Below, in pieces: positions 17,573 to 27,516 of a DNA stretch of 64,000 nt. The position numbers and the translations under genes are program-made. The notes beneath the pieces are model-generated. The model was not told the DNA's origin, searched no databases, and saw only the letters and a program-made list of their open reading frames with translations. Source of the DNA: Cardiobacteriaceae bacterium (GTDB lineage Bacteria; Pseudomonadota; Gammaproteobacteria; Cardiobacteriales; Cardiobacteriaceae); assembly GCA_030525785.1 (NCBI GenBank), contig JAUNEA010000006.1, positions 1 to 64,000 of the forward strand. The letters run 5' to 3'. Positions within the stretch are counted from its first letter, which is position 1, and each line of letters opens with the position of its first letter.

Positions 17573-18376
17573 ATGTTGTGGCAACGCGTGCTAACGGCGC
17601 TCATTGTAGCCCCGTTATTTTTTGGCATTTTGCTGTGTGGCTCAGAGCCGTTACAGTTGGGATTTTGGCTGTTGGTGATGGGATTGGCAGCGCATGAACT
17701 GGGGAAAATGTTCCGCTTTTTGGGAATTTATCGCTGGTTGTATACAGGTTTGGTGGTGTTGTTGTGTCTGGCAGCCTTGTTGTTTTCCACGCGAACAGCT
17801 TCTGTGTTGCTGGGTAGCGTCAATCTTTTGTGGTTGGTTTTTGTTCCTTATGCTTTAGGATTTTACGCTCGCAAGCAGAGATTGCCTGTAGAAAATACCT
17901 TGTTGGCATTGCTGGGCGCATTTCAATTGGCGACCTTTTTACTCTCCATCATCATTTTAAGCATCAAATTGGATGATAAAGCGCTTTTGAGTTTGTTTGT
18001 GGTGGTGTGGAGTGCGGATATTGGTGCGTATTTTGTGGGGCGAGCGTTTGGCAAAGTGCCACTGGCTGCCTCCATCAGCCCCAAGAAAACGTTGGAGGGT
18101 TTTGTGGGCGGTTTGGTGGTCGCGTTTATGCTGGCAGGGCTTGCTGATGTGTTCTTTGATTTCCGTCTGCCGTCTTTGGTTTTCCTGTTGGCAAGCGCTT
18201 TGGCGATTGTGTACGCAACCATTGGTGATTTGTGGGAAAGTGTTTTAAAACGGCGCGTGGGCTTAAAAGACAGTGGCAATATTTTGCCAGGACACGGTGG
18301 CGTTATGGATAGAATCGATAGTTGGCTTTCTGCCTTCCCCATTTGGGCGATGGCGCTGGTGCTTTGGGGAGTGTAA
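17573..18376 (+). CDS. cdsA: Phosphatidate cytidylyltransferase
   Basis: 267 residues, about eight transmembrane helices. The family signature SVLKRRVGLKDSGNILPGHG followed by GVMDRIDS lies near residue 220. It makes CDP-diacylglycerol for phospholipid synthesis in the inner membrane. RBS AGAGGAG lies 5 bases before the ATG. rseP starts directly after the stop codon. uppS and dxr, usually on either side, are absent from this cluster. Confidence 0.95.
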   Translation: MLWQRVLTALIVAPLFFGILLCGSEPLQLGFWLLVMGLAAHELGKMFRFLGIYRWLYTGLVVLLCLAALLFSTRTASVLLGSVNLLWLVFVPYALGFYARKQRLPVENTLLALLGAFQLATFLLSIIILSIKLDDKALLSLFVVVWSADIGAYFVGRAFGKVPLAASISPKKTLEGFVGGLVVAFMLAGLADVFFDFRLPSLVFLLASALAIVYATIGDLWESVLKRRVGLKDSGNILPGHGGVMDRIDSWLSAFPIWAMALVLWGV

Positions 18377-19729
18377 ATGGTATTAGGGATTTTGGGCTTT
18401 TTGCTCACGATTGGTATTTTGGTGACGTTACACGAATGGGGGCATTTTTATGTGGCTCGTTGTTTTAACGTCAAAATTTTAAGATTTTCACTGGGTTTTG
18501 GTAAACCTTTGTGGACATGGGTGGGTCAAAAAGATGGCACACAATACACCCTCGCGCCACTGCCTTTTGGTGGTTATGTACAAATGTTGGGCGAAACAGA
18601 AGAACAAGGGCTTTCAGAAGAGGATAAAAAGCGAACTTTCCATGCACAAGCTGCATGGAAACGCTTTTTGATTGTGGCAGCAGGGCCTTTCATCAATTTG
18701 GTCTTTGCGGTTGTGGCATTTGGTGGCTTGTATGTTTGGGGCGTTGAAGGGTTGCGCCCTGAGGTGGTTCGGGTTGCGCCTGAAAGTTATGCTGAACGTG
18801 CAGGTTTACAAGTAGGTGATGAGATTTTATCGATTGCAGGACGAGAGGTTCGGCTTTCACACGATGCGGCAGTAGCTTTGGTCGGTGCGCCGTTGGTTTC
18901 TGAAGTGGAGATTTGGGTGAAGCGTGGTGAAGAAAACAAAGCGCTTTATCTGGATTTAAGCCATATCCAAGCAGGCGATGAGCGTCATATGGCACAAAGT
19001 ACAGGGCTTTATCTGGCGGGTGAATGGTACAGCATGCAGGTGGCAGAAGTTGTAGATAACAGTCCAGCACAGGCTTTGGGTTTGCAAGTGGGCGATGAAA
19101 TTCTCTCGCTCAATGGGCAAGCGGTTGATTTTATCTCAGGCAGGCTTTTTATTCGTGATAATCCCAATCAGGCAGTGAATGTTGAGATTAAGCGCTTTGG
19201 CGAACGTTTAACCCTTTCTGGCACACTTGGCGAACAAATGCGTGATGGCGTTCGTTTGGGCTATTTGGGGGTGAGTTTTATGCGCCCTCAGGTTGATGAT
19301 TGGGTGACGGTAGAACGCTATGGTATTTTCAAAGCGCTTTGGTTTGGTTGGGAGAAAACCAAAAACTTCACCACATTAACATGGCAGATGTTTGGTCGTA
19401 TGCTCACGGGCAAAGCTTCGCTGGATAATGTCGGCGGCCCGATTTCTATTGGCGATATGGCAGGGCAGAGTTTGCGTTATGGGGCTGATGTGTTTTTCAA
19501 TTTTTTGGGCGTGGTGAGCTTAAGCTTGGCGGCGCTCAATTTGTTGCCAATCCCTGCGCTTGATGGCGGTCATATGTTGTTGTGTTTGTTGGAAATGGTG
19601 CGAGGCAAAGCGCTTTCGGCGAATAGTCAGCAATGGTTGAATCGCTTGGGGGCAGGGTTGTTGTATGCCTTTATGGGCTTTGTGTTGTTCAAAGACTTTG
19701 GGCGTTATTTGGGAGGAATGTTGGGGTGA
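18377..19729 (+). CDS. rseP: Site-2 intramembrane protease RseP
   Basis: 450 residues. Zinc motif HEWGH at 19-23 in the first transmembrane helix; two PDZ domains (GLQVGDEILSIAGREV and GLQVGDEILSLNGQAV); second active-site motif LNLLPIPALDGGH in a C-terminal helix. It cuts anti-sigma factor RseA and signal-peptide remnants in the inner membrane. It abuts cdsA and overlaps rnd by a GTGA junction. bamA, its usual partner, is not next to it. Confidence 0.95.
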   Translation: MVLGILGFLLTIGILVTLHEWGHFYVARCFNVKILRFSLGFGKPLWTWVGQKDGTQYTLAPLPFGGYVQMLGETEEQGLSEEDKKRTFHAQAAWKRFLIVAAGPFINLVFAVVAFGGLYVWGVEGLRPEVVRVAPESYAERAGLQVGDEILSIAGREVRLSHDAAVALVGAPLVSEVEIWVKRGEENKALYLDLSHIQAGDERHMAQSTGLYLAGEWYSMQVAEVVDNSPAQALGLQVGDEILSLNGQAVDFISGRLFIRDNPNQAVNVEIKRFGERLTLSGTLGEQMRDGVRLGYLGVSFMRPQVDDWVTVERYGIFKALWFGWEKTKNFTTLTWQMFGRMLTGKASLDNVGGPISIGDMAGQSLRYGADVFFNFLGVVSLSLAALNLLPIPALDGGHMLLCLLEMVRGKALSANSQQWLNRLGAGLLYAFMGFVLFKDFGRYLGGMLG

Positions 19730-20793
19730 AATGGCAGGCAGTGGAGAGCTTGCCACATTTGGGCGATGCGGTGGTGGCGTATGATAGCGAATTCATGCGC
19801 AACCAAACCTATTACCCAGATTTGTTGCTGGTGCAAATCCATCAACTGAGCTGGGAACAAGTCGCGCTTTTTGATGTCTGGACTTACGCTCCTACACCTG
19901 AACATTGGCAACAATGGCTCTCTATTCCTCGCCTTTTCCTGATGCATGCTGGTTACAGTGATTTGACCTTGATGGCAAAAGCCAGTGGAGGCTTGTTGCC
20001 CAAGCGTTATCTGGATAGTCAAATAGGCTTTGCTTTGTGTCAGCGCGAGAGCTATAACCCCAGCTATGCGATGATGGTTAAAGCGCTTTTTGGTATTGAA
20101 TTGGATAAAAGCCCCAAACGTAGTGATTGGTATCAGCGCCCCTTAAGTCAGCAACAACAGGATTATGCAGCGTTAGATGTGTGGTATCTGAGTCAGGCAT
20201 ATGAGCTTTTGTGTGAGCGATTAAGCGCTTTAGGGCGTTTATCGTGGTGGGAAGAAGAGAGTAAGCGCTTATTACTTCGTGCAAGTGAGTATGAAGAAAG
20301 CGCTTTGAACCATTGGTATCATCTCAGTGGCTCGCCAGCACTCAATACCTTGCCACGTGCGCGTTTTGTGGCAGAGATTTTGATGCAAACGCGCGAACGT
20401 TTGGCAAAGCAACACAACAAGGCGCGGCATTTGGTGGTCTCTGATGAATATCTGCTGAAAGCTGCATTAGCCCAGCCACGAGATTTTGTGGAGTTGATGG
20501 AATACTTGCCAGAGGATAGCCTCATTTGGGAAGCGATGGATGATTTACAACAAGCCTTTAGCCGTTCCCCAAAGCCCATGCCTTCTCATTCACTACCGCC
20601 CCCCAAACCCATAGACAAAACCTATTTCCAACACCTGCGCGAGCGCATTGATGCCATCGCCGATGATTTACAGCTGCACCCTCAAACCTTAGTCTCCACC
20701 AGTGCTTTAAAGCAATGGTGTCAGAATCCTGAAACGGCAAGCCTTCGTCTTGATGATGGCTTTCGCAAAGCGCTTTTCCACGAGGTTTTATGA
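19726..20793 (+). CDS. rnd: Ribonuclease D
   Basis: 355 residues from GTG 19726 (GGAGG 10 bases upstream); the frame is open further upstream inside rseP. DEDD exonuclease motifs: VVAYDSEFMRNQTYYPDLLLVQI, LMHAGYSDLTLM and QQDYAALDVWYL; HRDC domain in the C-terminal half. It trims the 3' ends of tRNA precursors. Overlaps rseP at its start and nadK at its end, so it is translationally coupled to both. Confidence 0.92.
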   Translation: MKWQAVESLPHLGDAVVAYDSEFMRNQTYYPDLLLVQIHQLSWEQVALFDVWTYAPTPEHWQQWLSIPRLFLMHAGYSDLTLMAKASGGLLPKRYLDSQIGFALCQRESYNPSYAMMVKALFGIELDKSPKRSDWYQRPLSQQQQDYAALDVWYLSQAYELLCERLSALGRLSWWEEESKRLLLRASEYEESALNHWYHLSGSPALNTLPRARFVAEILMQTRERLAKQHNKARHLVVSDEYLLKAALAQPRDFVELMEYLPEDSLIWEAMDDLQQAFSRSPKPMPSHSLPPPKPIDKTYFQHLRERIDAIADDLQLHPQTLVSTSALKQWCQNPETASLRLDDGFRKALFHEVL

Positions 20794-21659
20794 CCCTTTT
20801 TCAACACATCGGCATCATTGGTCGCTATGGCGACAGCCCCATTCAATCAACCATCAAACACATCACAGAGCTTTTAGAAGAACACGGTATCCGCATTACT
20901 TACGATGCCAGAACCTTACCCTATATGCCTCAAGCGATTCCATGCGAGGCATGGGAAGGGGTAGATTTGGTGCTGACGGTTGGTGGCGATGGAACCTTTT
21001 TAAGCGCAGGACGCGCGGTGGCAGGTCGTGGCATTCCTATTGTGGGCGTGAACACAGGGCGATTGGGCTATTTGGCGGATATTGCAGTGGAAAATCTTGA
21101 CCGACAATTGCGTGAGATTTTGCATGGGCAATACACACAAGAAGAGCGTGGCTTGTTGCGTGTGGAGGTTGAGCGTGTAGGTGAGGAGATAAAGCGCTTT
21201 CAGGTGGTTAATGATGTCGTGATTCATAAGCGACATATGGCACGAATGATTGAGCTTGATGTGTATCACCGCGCCCATTATCTTTGCCACTATCGAGCTG
21301 ATGGCTTGATTATTTCTACCCCAACAGGTTCAACAGCCTATGCTATTTCCGCAGGTGGGCCTTTGATTGAGCCGACTTTGCCTGTGCATTTATTAGTCCC
21401 TATTTGCCCGCATACGTTAAACCAGCGCCCAATGGTGATTGATCGTCAAAGCGCTTTGACTGTGCGCTTGTCTAAAGCCAGCCGTGACAATATCCAAATC
21501 ACGCTTGATGGTCAGGAGGAGCTGATGTTGCAAAGTGATGATGTGGTGCATATTGGGGCAGGCGATAGCTTTACTGTTATCCACCCCATTGGTTACCAAT
21601 TCCAGCAACGCCTGCGCACCAAGCTGAACTGGGGTATTGCGCCTGAAGATTCCGCTTGA
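20790..21659 (+). CDS. nadK: NAD kinase
   Basis: 289 residues. GGDGTFLSAGR (near 69) and NTGRLGYLAD are the nucleotide-binding motifs; TPTGSTAYAISAGGP is the second conserved region. It phosphorylates NAD to NADP. It overlaps rnd by four bases (ATGA). A 16-bp palindrome GTCAAAGCGCTTTGAC at 21446 lies within the gene. recN follows 54 bases downstream, as in E. coli. Confidence 0.96.
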   Translation: MTLFQHIGIIGRYGDSPIQSTIKHITELLEEHGIRITYDARTLPYMPQAIPCEAWEGVDLVLTVGGDGTFLSAGRAVAGRGIPIVGVNTGRLGYLADIAVENLDRQLREILHGQYTQEERGLLRVEVERVGEEIKRFQVVNDVVIHKRHMARMIELDVYHRAHYLCHYRADGLIISTPTGSTAYAISAGGPLIEPTLPVHLLVPICPHTLNQRPMVIDRQSALTVRLSKASRDNIQITLDGQEELMLQSDDVVHIGAGDSFTVIHPIGYQFQQRLRTKLNWGIAPEDSA

Positions 21660-21713
21660 GCCACGAAAGCCTACGTTGAAAGCGCTTTGTGGGGTTTTGT
21701 ATGGAAGATTTTT

Positions 21714-23378
21714 ATGTTAGAACAATTGAGTATCAAGCAATTTGCCATCATTGAAGAAACGAAAGTTTCCTTTCAATCAGGTTTTAATGTGTTATCAGGG
21801 GAAACAGGTGCTGGAAAATCGATTTTGATTGACGCGCTGGGCTTGATTTTGGGGCAACGGGCGGAAGCTTCGATGATTCGTCATGGGCAGAGTAAAGCCC
21901 AAGTGAGTGCCTGTTTTGTTAACTTGCCTGAGCGCGTGCAAAGCGCTTTGCTTACGCAGGAATTGAGCGATAGTGATGATATGGGTCAGATTTTGATACG
22001 GCGCACCTTAAGCGAGCAAGGCAGCAAAGCCTATATCAATGACCACGCCATCACCGCTCAAACCCTGAAAAGCCTCGCCTCGCACATGGTCAGCATTCAC
22101 GGACAACACAGCAATCAAGCTCTTCTTCGCCCTGAAGAACAACGCAAACGCCTTGACCGTTACGCAGGTAATGGTAAGGAGCGAGAGAGGGTAAAACAGG
22201 CGTATCGAGCATGGCAGACGGCGCAAAGCGCTTTGGAAGATTGGCAGGCGGAGCAGAGTCGTTATCAGGAAAAAATGGCTTTGCTTTCCTATCAATTTGA
22301 AGAATTTCAGCAACTTAAACCAGAGCGCGATGAATTTTCAGGGCTTTCTGAGCGGCATCAGTTACTTTCGAGCGCTGATGAAGTGTTGCGACAAGGGCAT
22401 AGTGTATACGAGCAATTGCATGAGGGCGACTATGCGCTCACGCGAGCTTTGCGGCACTTGGTGCGCGAGGCGAGAGGTTTGGCAAGTGAGCAAAAGCGCT
22501 TTGTGGAGGTGGTGGAATTGTTGGAGCAAAGCGCTTTGTATGCTGATGAAGCTGCCGATGCACTTTCACGCCAGCTTGCCCAGACGGAGCATAATCCTGA
22601 AGAATTGGCGCGACTGGATTCGCGATTGAGCGCTTTGTATCAGTTGGCACGTAAGCATCACATCAAGCCAGAGGATTTATATGAACATGGTCAATTGCTT
22701 GCACAACAGTATCATGCCCTTGCCAACAACGACCAACAAGGCGAGGCGCTTGCCCAAGCTCTTGCCCAAGCCGAACAAGATTATCGCCAAGCCGCAAAAC
22801 GCTTGAGTGAAACGCGCATCAAAGCCGCCAAAGCGCTTTCAGAAGATGTGGAACATTGGATACGACAATTGGGTATGGAGCGAGCGCGGTTTACGGTCGC
22901 TTGCCATACGGAAGAAGCCTTAGCCGAACATGGCATGGATAGTGTGCAGTTTTTGTTGTGCGCCAATCCCGGTCAGCCCCAAAGCGCTTTGGCAAAAGTG
23001 GCTTCTGGCGGGGAGCTTTCGCGTGTTTCGTTGGCTATTGAGGTGGCAACGTTGGACGAGGCTCCTGTGCCAACCATCATTTTTGATGAGATTGATAGTG
23101 GCATTGGCGGCGAGGTGGCACATACCATTGGTCGATTGTTACAGAAATTGGGTGAGCATAAGCAGGTGATTTGTATCACGCATTTGGCGCAGGTAGCGTG
23201 TTATGCCAATGCTCATTTCCGTATTGAAAAACAGAGTGATGAACAAAGTACCCAAACCCGCCTAAGCGCTTTGGACGATAACGCCCGTGTGCAAGAAATC
23301 GCCCGTATGCTGGGTTCAACCGATAGCAAAAATAGCCTTGAACACGCGAAAGAAATGCTGAACAAGGCAAGAGGCTAG
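21714..23378 (+). CDS. recN: DNA repair protein RecN
   Basis: 554 residues from ATG 21714 (GGAAG upstream); a longer open frame starts at 21687 but the family start MLEQLSIKQFAIIEE is clear. Walker A GETGAGKS at 29-36; coiled-coil arms between about 155 and 370; signature VASGGELSRVSLA; Walker B TIIFDEIDSGIGGEVA. An SMC-like ATPase for double-strand break repair. No LexA box could be recognised upstream. It carries seven full palindrome copies. Confidence 0.96.
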   Translation: MLEQLSIKQFAIIEETKVSFQSGFNVLSGETGAGKSILIDALGLILGQRAEASMIRHGQSKAQVSACFVNLPERVQSALLTQELSDSDDMGQILIRRTLSEQGSKAYINDHAITAQTLKSLASHMVSIHGQHSNQALLRPEEQRKRLDRYAGNGKERERVKQAYRAWQTAQSALEDWQAEQSRYQEKMALLSYQFEEFQQLKPERDEFSGLSERHQLLSSADEVLRQGHSVYEQLHEGDYALTRALRHLVREARGLASEQKRFVEVVELLEQSALYADEAADALSRQLAQTEHNPEELARLDSRLSALYQLARKHHIKPEDLYEHGQLLAQQYHALANNDQQGEALAQALAQAEQDYRQAAKRLSETRIKAAKALSEDVEHWIRQLGMERARFTVACHTEEALAEHGMDSVQFLLCANPGQPQSALAKVASGGELSRVSLAIEVATLDEAPVPTIIFDEIDSGIGGEVAHTIGRLLQKLGEHKQVICITHLAQVACYANAHFRIEKQSDEQSTQTRLSALDDNARVQEIARMLGSTDSKNSLEHAKEMLNKARG

Positions 23379-23397
23379 AAAAATCCCTAAGTCTAGA

Positions 23398-23428
23398 GAG
23401 TATAAAAATAGGGGGCTGATGCCCCCTT
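23398..23428 (-). terminator. Terminator of the small lipoprotein gene (possibly shared with recN)
   Basis: Stem GGGGGC/GCCCCC, loop of four. On the minus strand it is followed by TATTTTTATA. On the plus strand the T run is offset, so it may also slow transcription leaving recN. Confidence 0.8.
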
Positions 23429-23447
23429 GATGTTTTTAGGTTCAGGG

Positions 23448-23867
23448 TTATTGCAACACAATATGCATATCAAACTGGGCTTGGTCTGAGGTGGTGCAAT
23501 TGCCTTTGCCATTGGCGCCATTCATGGCATAGCGACAATTTAAGTAAACCCCACGACTACTCACACCATTGGCAACGCCTTGATTACCCGATAAGCTCGC
23601 ATCGCGCGTTGCCTCTCCGCTAAAGCGCTCTGTGCCTAAAGAGGCTGTAAAAATGCTGCGACCGCCGCTGGAGTCAATCTCCGCATTGCCCATGCCGTAA
23701 CGTTGGGCGGCAGAGTTGGTGGGGTAGAGGCGTGCGCTGTAGTGGAAGGTTGAACGAATGGCTCCTGTTTCAGGGTCACGCTTAAGATGAGGGGCGTGAG
23801 AAAGGGGAGCAATGTAACAAGCCGAAAGGGTACTGACGGTTAAAAGACTTAAAATGATTTTTTTCAT
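23448..23867 (-). CDS. Small lipoprotein of unknown function
   Basis: 139 residues. A lipoprotein signal (MKKIILSLLTVSTLSAC, lipobox LSAC, Cys17) is followed by YIAPLSHAPHLKRDPETGAI. Two further Cys (in NCRYAM and NCTTSD) may form a disulfide. The body is rich in Ser, Gly and Asn, with beta-like alternation. The lipid anchor places it in the periplasm or outer membrane. It lies between recN and dld, with its own terminator. I do not recognise the family. Confidence 0.75.
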   Translation of the reverse strand: MKKIILSLLTVSTLSACYIAPLSHAPHLKRDPETGAIRSTFHYSARLYPTNSAAQRYGMGNAEIDSSGGRSIFTASLGTERFSGEATRDASLSGNQGVANGVSSRGVYLNCRYAMNGANGKGNCTTSDQAQFDMHIVLQ

Positions 23868-23928
23868 AACAACTCCAAATAAGCAAGAGATTTCTTTCTA
23901 TGGTGATGCTTGGGCAAAAAGAAAGGGC

Positions 23929-25620
23929 TTAAGGTTGCCAATGTTTGCCTTTAGGGGTTTTGCCAATGCCAGGATTGAGGGAGTTGGTGGGGTCTTGGGT
24001 TTGGTAGAAGTCACGCAAAGCGCTTTTAGCGTGATACAAATGCCCAACATTATGTTCTGCAGGATATTCTGCCCCTTTGGCATCGAAGAAGGCAAGCAAT
24101 TGGTCTTTGATTTCCATCGCGTTGGTATTGGGTTTGAGTAGATAATCTTGATGCATCACATGGCAGAAGAAATGTCCACAATAAAGCTTTTCCGCAATGA
24201 GCGAATCCAGCTCAGGAGGCAGTTTTTCAAACCATTCATCTTCATTGCGCCGTAAAGCAATATCCAGAGCGAGAATATCGCCAAAGCGCTTTTGATCCAC
24301 CAAATGATAACGTTTGGCAGCTTGGGCAGCCACAAAACGGTGCAAAATAGCTTTTTCGCCTTCTTCTGGCGTACACCAATGATAACGCCCTACATTGCCT
24401 GTCAGCTTTTTGTCTAAATAATCGCGAGCCTCATCAACGCCATCATTTTCCATTTTCAAAATCAGATGATGTTCATACTGGTCACGAATCTCTCGGAAAG
24501 CTTTGGGCAAATGCGAAGGTAGTAATTCCATGAAAAATTGAACGATTTTATCCGACATTTTGCTAAGCCCTAATTTGCCCACCAAACGGTCAAAGCTATT
24601 TTTCAGCTTCAAAAATTTGGGCACAGCTTTGGATCCAAGTTTATCAATCACCAAAAAGCCATCGCGACCATAACGTTCGCTGACATTGAAATAATCGCGA
24701 TGCAGATATTCGCCAGAAACAGGTAAGCTTTTGAAATTTTGTAAAATATGTCGGCGAATATCGGTTAAAACTTGAGTATCATTGGTGCCAATATAAAACA
24801 CTTGCTCACGCGCTGGCTTTTCAAAGGTATCAATACGCACCGCAAAGACAATCAAACGACCTGCTGAACCAGAGGCTTCAAACAGGCGTTCGTGGTTGTT
24901 ATTGAAACGGGCAGGGGTATTGGCATTAACATCGCGCACTTTCGCACCATAACCATCATCAGAGGCTTTGCGCTCCGTTTGTTTAACGTCTGAGGGTTGA
25001 TAAAGCGCTTTTTCGAGCTGATTTAAGATGGTTTCAGGGTCATTGCCCAGCTCAATATCCAGATGGTTGATGAGTTCTAGTTCGCTGTTTTCATTGAGGC
25101 GAGCGTAAAGCGCTTGTTCGGTGTAGGCTGGGCCTCGATGCACCAATGCGCCACCTGAATTGTTGCAAATACCGCCGATAATCGATGCGCCAATGCAGGA
25201 AGAGCCAATCACGCTGTGGGGTTCGCGTTGCAAGGGCGCGAGTAAATCCTCAAGTTCAAACAAGGTACTGCCTGGAAGTGCAATGGCTTGTTTGCCATTT
25301 TGAATCAGTTGAATGCCTTTGAGTTTGACGGTTGAAATAAGGATAACGGGGCGGTCGTATTCGCCATAAGGCGTGGAGCCACCTGTTAAGCCTGTGTTGG
25401 AGGCTTGCATGATGATGATGTGGTCAAATTGTACGCAAGCTTTTGCAACCCTCCACAATTCCACCAAACTTTTAGGAATGACCACTGCCGCAGCTTTGCC
25501 TTGCCCAAAGCGAAAACCTTTGACATAGCTTGCCATTTGGCTGGGGTCAGTGATGAGTGAAGGAGAGCCGACAATATCTTGGAGGGCGTAGAGAAGAGGA
25601 GTAGAAGGGCTGGCGTGCAT
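23929..25620 (-). CDS. dld: Quinone-dependent D-lactate dehydrogenase
   Basis: 563 residues from ATG 25620 (GAGG 5 bases upstream); the frame is open for 22 more codons. The FAD-binding part has MQASNTGLTGGSTPYG and VIGSSCIGASIIGGICNNSGG. A C-terminal cap follows with KMENDGVDEARDYL and HNVGHLYHAK. It is a peripheral inner-membrane enzyme oxidising D-lactate to pyruvate and passing electrons to quinone. Length is close to E. coli Dld (571). It suits a host niche rich in lactate. Confidence 0.95.
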   Translation of the reverse strand: MHASPSTPLLYALQDIVGSPSLITDPSQMASYVKGFRFGQGKAAAVVIPKSLVELWRVAKACVQFDHIIIMQASNTGLTGGSTPYGEYDRPVILISTVKLKGIQLIQNGKQAIALPGSTLFELEDLLAPLQREPHSVIGSSCIGASIIGGICNNSGGALVHRGPAYTEQALYARLNENSELELINHLDIELGNDPETILNQLEKALYQPSDVKQTERKASDDGYGAKVRDVNANTPARFNNNHERLFEASGSAGRLIVFAVRIDTFEKPAREQVFYIGTNDTQVLTDIRRHILQNFKSLPVSGEYLHRDYFNVSERYGRDGFLVIDKLGSKAVPKFLKLKNSFDRLVGKLGLSKMSDKIVQFFMELLPSHLPKAFREIRDQYEHHLILKMENDGVDEARDYLDKKLTGNVGRYHWCTPEEGEKAILHRFVAAQAAKRYHLVDQKRFGDILALDIALRRNEDEWFEKLPPELDSLIAEKLYCGHFFCHVMHQDYLLKPNTNAMEIKDQLLAFFDAKGAEYPAEHNVGHLYHAKSALRDFYQTQDPTNSLNPGIGKTPKGKHWQP

Positions 25621-25694
25621 AGTAACCTCATAGATGAAAAACGCGATTTTATCACCGTATGTATGCAAAGCGCTTTGAGGATTCAAGTCTTCTA

Positions 25695-26054
25695 TTAAAC
25701 GGAGTGGCGCTTGGGTTTGTTGGCTAAATAATCGAGGTAGAATTCAACATCTTCAGGAGAATAGCCGAGTAATAAACCAATTTCTCGTTCAACTTCAAGA
25801 ATATGCTCACGAGTTGCAAAATGTTGCACGATGAGCTGCTCAAGCCGAAGCGCTTTGTCTTTTTGTCCTTCACGATAAAAAATGTAGACCTCAGGATTTT
25901 GGGTTTCCAGTAAATGAATGTTGCTGGTATTTTCTTTTAGTAACCCACGAACAAAATAAGGCGGAATTTCACTATAAAAATAAGCAACATCTTTCTGACC
26001 TGATAACAATAAAGGCAACTCAATAGAGTTATGAGGACAACGTTTACCTTGCAT
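25695..26054 (-). CDS. Conserved-looking small protein of unknown function
   Basis: 119 residues, RBS AAGGAG 8 bases before the ATG. No signal peptide or membrane segment. It starts MQGKRCPHNSIELPLLLSGQ and ends with a helical region (REHILEVEREIGLLLGYSPE) and a basic tail KPKRHSV. One palindrome-related site (GAAGCGCTTTG) is inside. It lies between mnmE and dld in the same direction. I cannot assign a family; the strong RBS and good codon use argue that it is real. Confidence 0.65.
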   Translation of the reverse strand: MQGKRCPHNSIELPLLLSGQKDVAYFYSEIPPYFVRGLLKENTSNIHLLETQNPEVYIFYREGQKDKALRLEQLIVQHFATREHILEVEREIGLLLGYSPEDVEFYLDYLANKPKRHSV

Positions 26055-26122
26055 TATCTATACTCCTTTGAATGATGAAGATGACCTTTCCTCATGGGGC
26101 GTTTTGGTATTGAATCATGGCA

Positions 26123-27493
26123 TCATTTTCCAATACAAAAAGACGAAAAGATTTGTCCCAATAAATCATCGGCGCTCATTTTGCCTGTTAATTCCCCTAA
26201 AAAATCATGCGCCAAACGCAATTCTTCTGCCACCAGTTCTCCCGCATTCCACGCAAGCAATTGATGCAAAGCCTCCTCACCATGTGCCAAAGCGCTTTGG
26301 AGGGCGCGTAGATGGCGTTCACGCGCAATAAAAGGCGTTTCCGATAATTCAGCTTTACCTGCCAAGCGGCTCAATTCTTGTTTGAAGGCATTTAAACCAA
26401 ATTGGCTATGGGCTGAAAGCCATAATCCAGAGGGCAAAGCGCTTTGTTCTTCTGGGGTGAGGAGGTCGTGTTTGGTGTAAACGGTTAAAAGTGGGGTTTG
26501 GGCTGGGCGTTCGGCGATGAGTTCAAGGGCTTGAGTTCGTTGGCTTGGATCTTGACAAAGCGCTTTGCCATCAATGAGTAACACAATCACATCAGCCTTT
26601 TGCAAGGCAGCTTTGGAGCGTTTTACGCCTTCTTGCTCAACCACATCAGCTGTTTCACGCAAGCCAGCGGTATCCAGAATATGCATCGGAATGCCATCAA
26701 TGATGAGTTGTTCACGCAAAATATCGCGCGTAGTGCCAGCTTGGGGGGTAACAATGGCGCGTTCCTCGCCTAAAAGCGCATTGAGTAGGCTGGATTTGCC
26801 AGCATTGGGCATACCCACCAACACCAATTCAACTCCTTCATTCAGCAGTTGCCCTTGTTGGCTTTGGGCTAAAAGCGCTTTGAGGTTGGATAAAAAGGCG
26901 CGTAATTGTTGCTCTACCTTGCCATCGCTTAAGAAATCAATTTCCTCTTCTGGGAAATCGAGTGCTGCTTCAAGATAAATGCGCAGGTTGAGGAGCTGTT
27001 CGGTTAATTGATTGACTTCTTTGGAGAATGCGCCTTGCAGCGAACGATTGGCTGCTTTGACCGCCTGCTCTGAACGCGCATGAATCAAATCAGCGATGGC
27101 TTCTGCTTGGGCGAGGTCAATTTTATCGTTTAAAAAGGCGCGTTTACTGAATTCACCAGCTTCAGCAAGCCTTGCTCCAGCGTCCAAACAAGCATTCAGC
27201 AACATCTGGCTGACTGCCATGCCACCATGCCCATGCAGTTCCACCACCTCTTCCCCTGTGAACGAATGCGGCGCGGGAAAATAGAGGAGCAAGCCTTCAT
27301 CGATAATCTCTTGAGACTTTGGGTGTTGAAAACGGGCGAATTTCGCCAGTCGAGCTTGTGGGGGATTGTGTTGGAGTACTGGAGCCAATTGGCTGGCAAT
27401 GGGCAAAGCGCTTTTTCCACTGAGTCTAATCACGGCCACACCACCTTGTCCAAAAGGGGTAGCAATAGCAGCGATGGTATCGGTTGTATGCAT
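26123..27493 (-). CDS. mnmE: tRNA uridine-5-carboxymethylaminomethyl modification GTPase MnmE
   Basis: 456 residues from ATG 27493; the N-terminus TIAAIATPFGQGGVAVIRLSG fixes the start. G domain: GMPNAGKSSLLNALLG, TAGTTRDIL, DTAGLRE. The C-terminus is FCIGK with the essential Cys. With MnmG it modifies the wobble U of several tRNAs. It is downstream of yidC in the usual rpmH-rnpA-yidD-yidC-mnmE order, but a terminator separates it from yidC. Confidence 0.96.
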   Translation of the reverse strand: MHTTDTIAAIATPFGQGGVAVIRLSGKSALPIASQLAPVLQHNPPQARLAKFARFQHPKSQEIIDEGLLLYFPAPHSFTGEEVVELHGHGGMAVSQMLLNACLDAGARLAEAGEFSKRAFLNDKIDLAQAEAIADLIHARSEQAVKAANRSLQGAFSKEVNQLTEQLLNLRIYLEAALDFPEEEIDFLSDGKVEQQLRAFLSNLKALLAQSQQGQLLNEGVELVLVGMPNAGKSSLLNALLGEERAIVTPQAGTTRDILREQLIIDGIPMHILDTAGLRETADVVEQEGVKRSKAALQKADVIVLLIDGKALCQDPSQRTQALELIAERPAQTPLLTVYTKHDLLTPEEQSALPSGLWLSAHSQFGLNAFKQELSRLAGKAELSETPFIARERHLRALQSALAHGEEALHQLLAWNAGELVAEELRLAHDFLGELTGKMSADDLLGQIFSSFCIGK

Positions 27494-27516
27494 AGGATTC
27501 TCGAAGTTGTAGGTCT

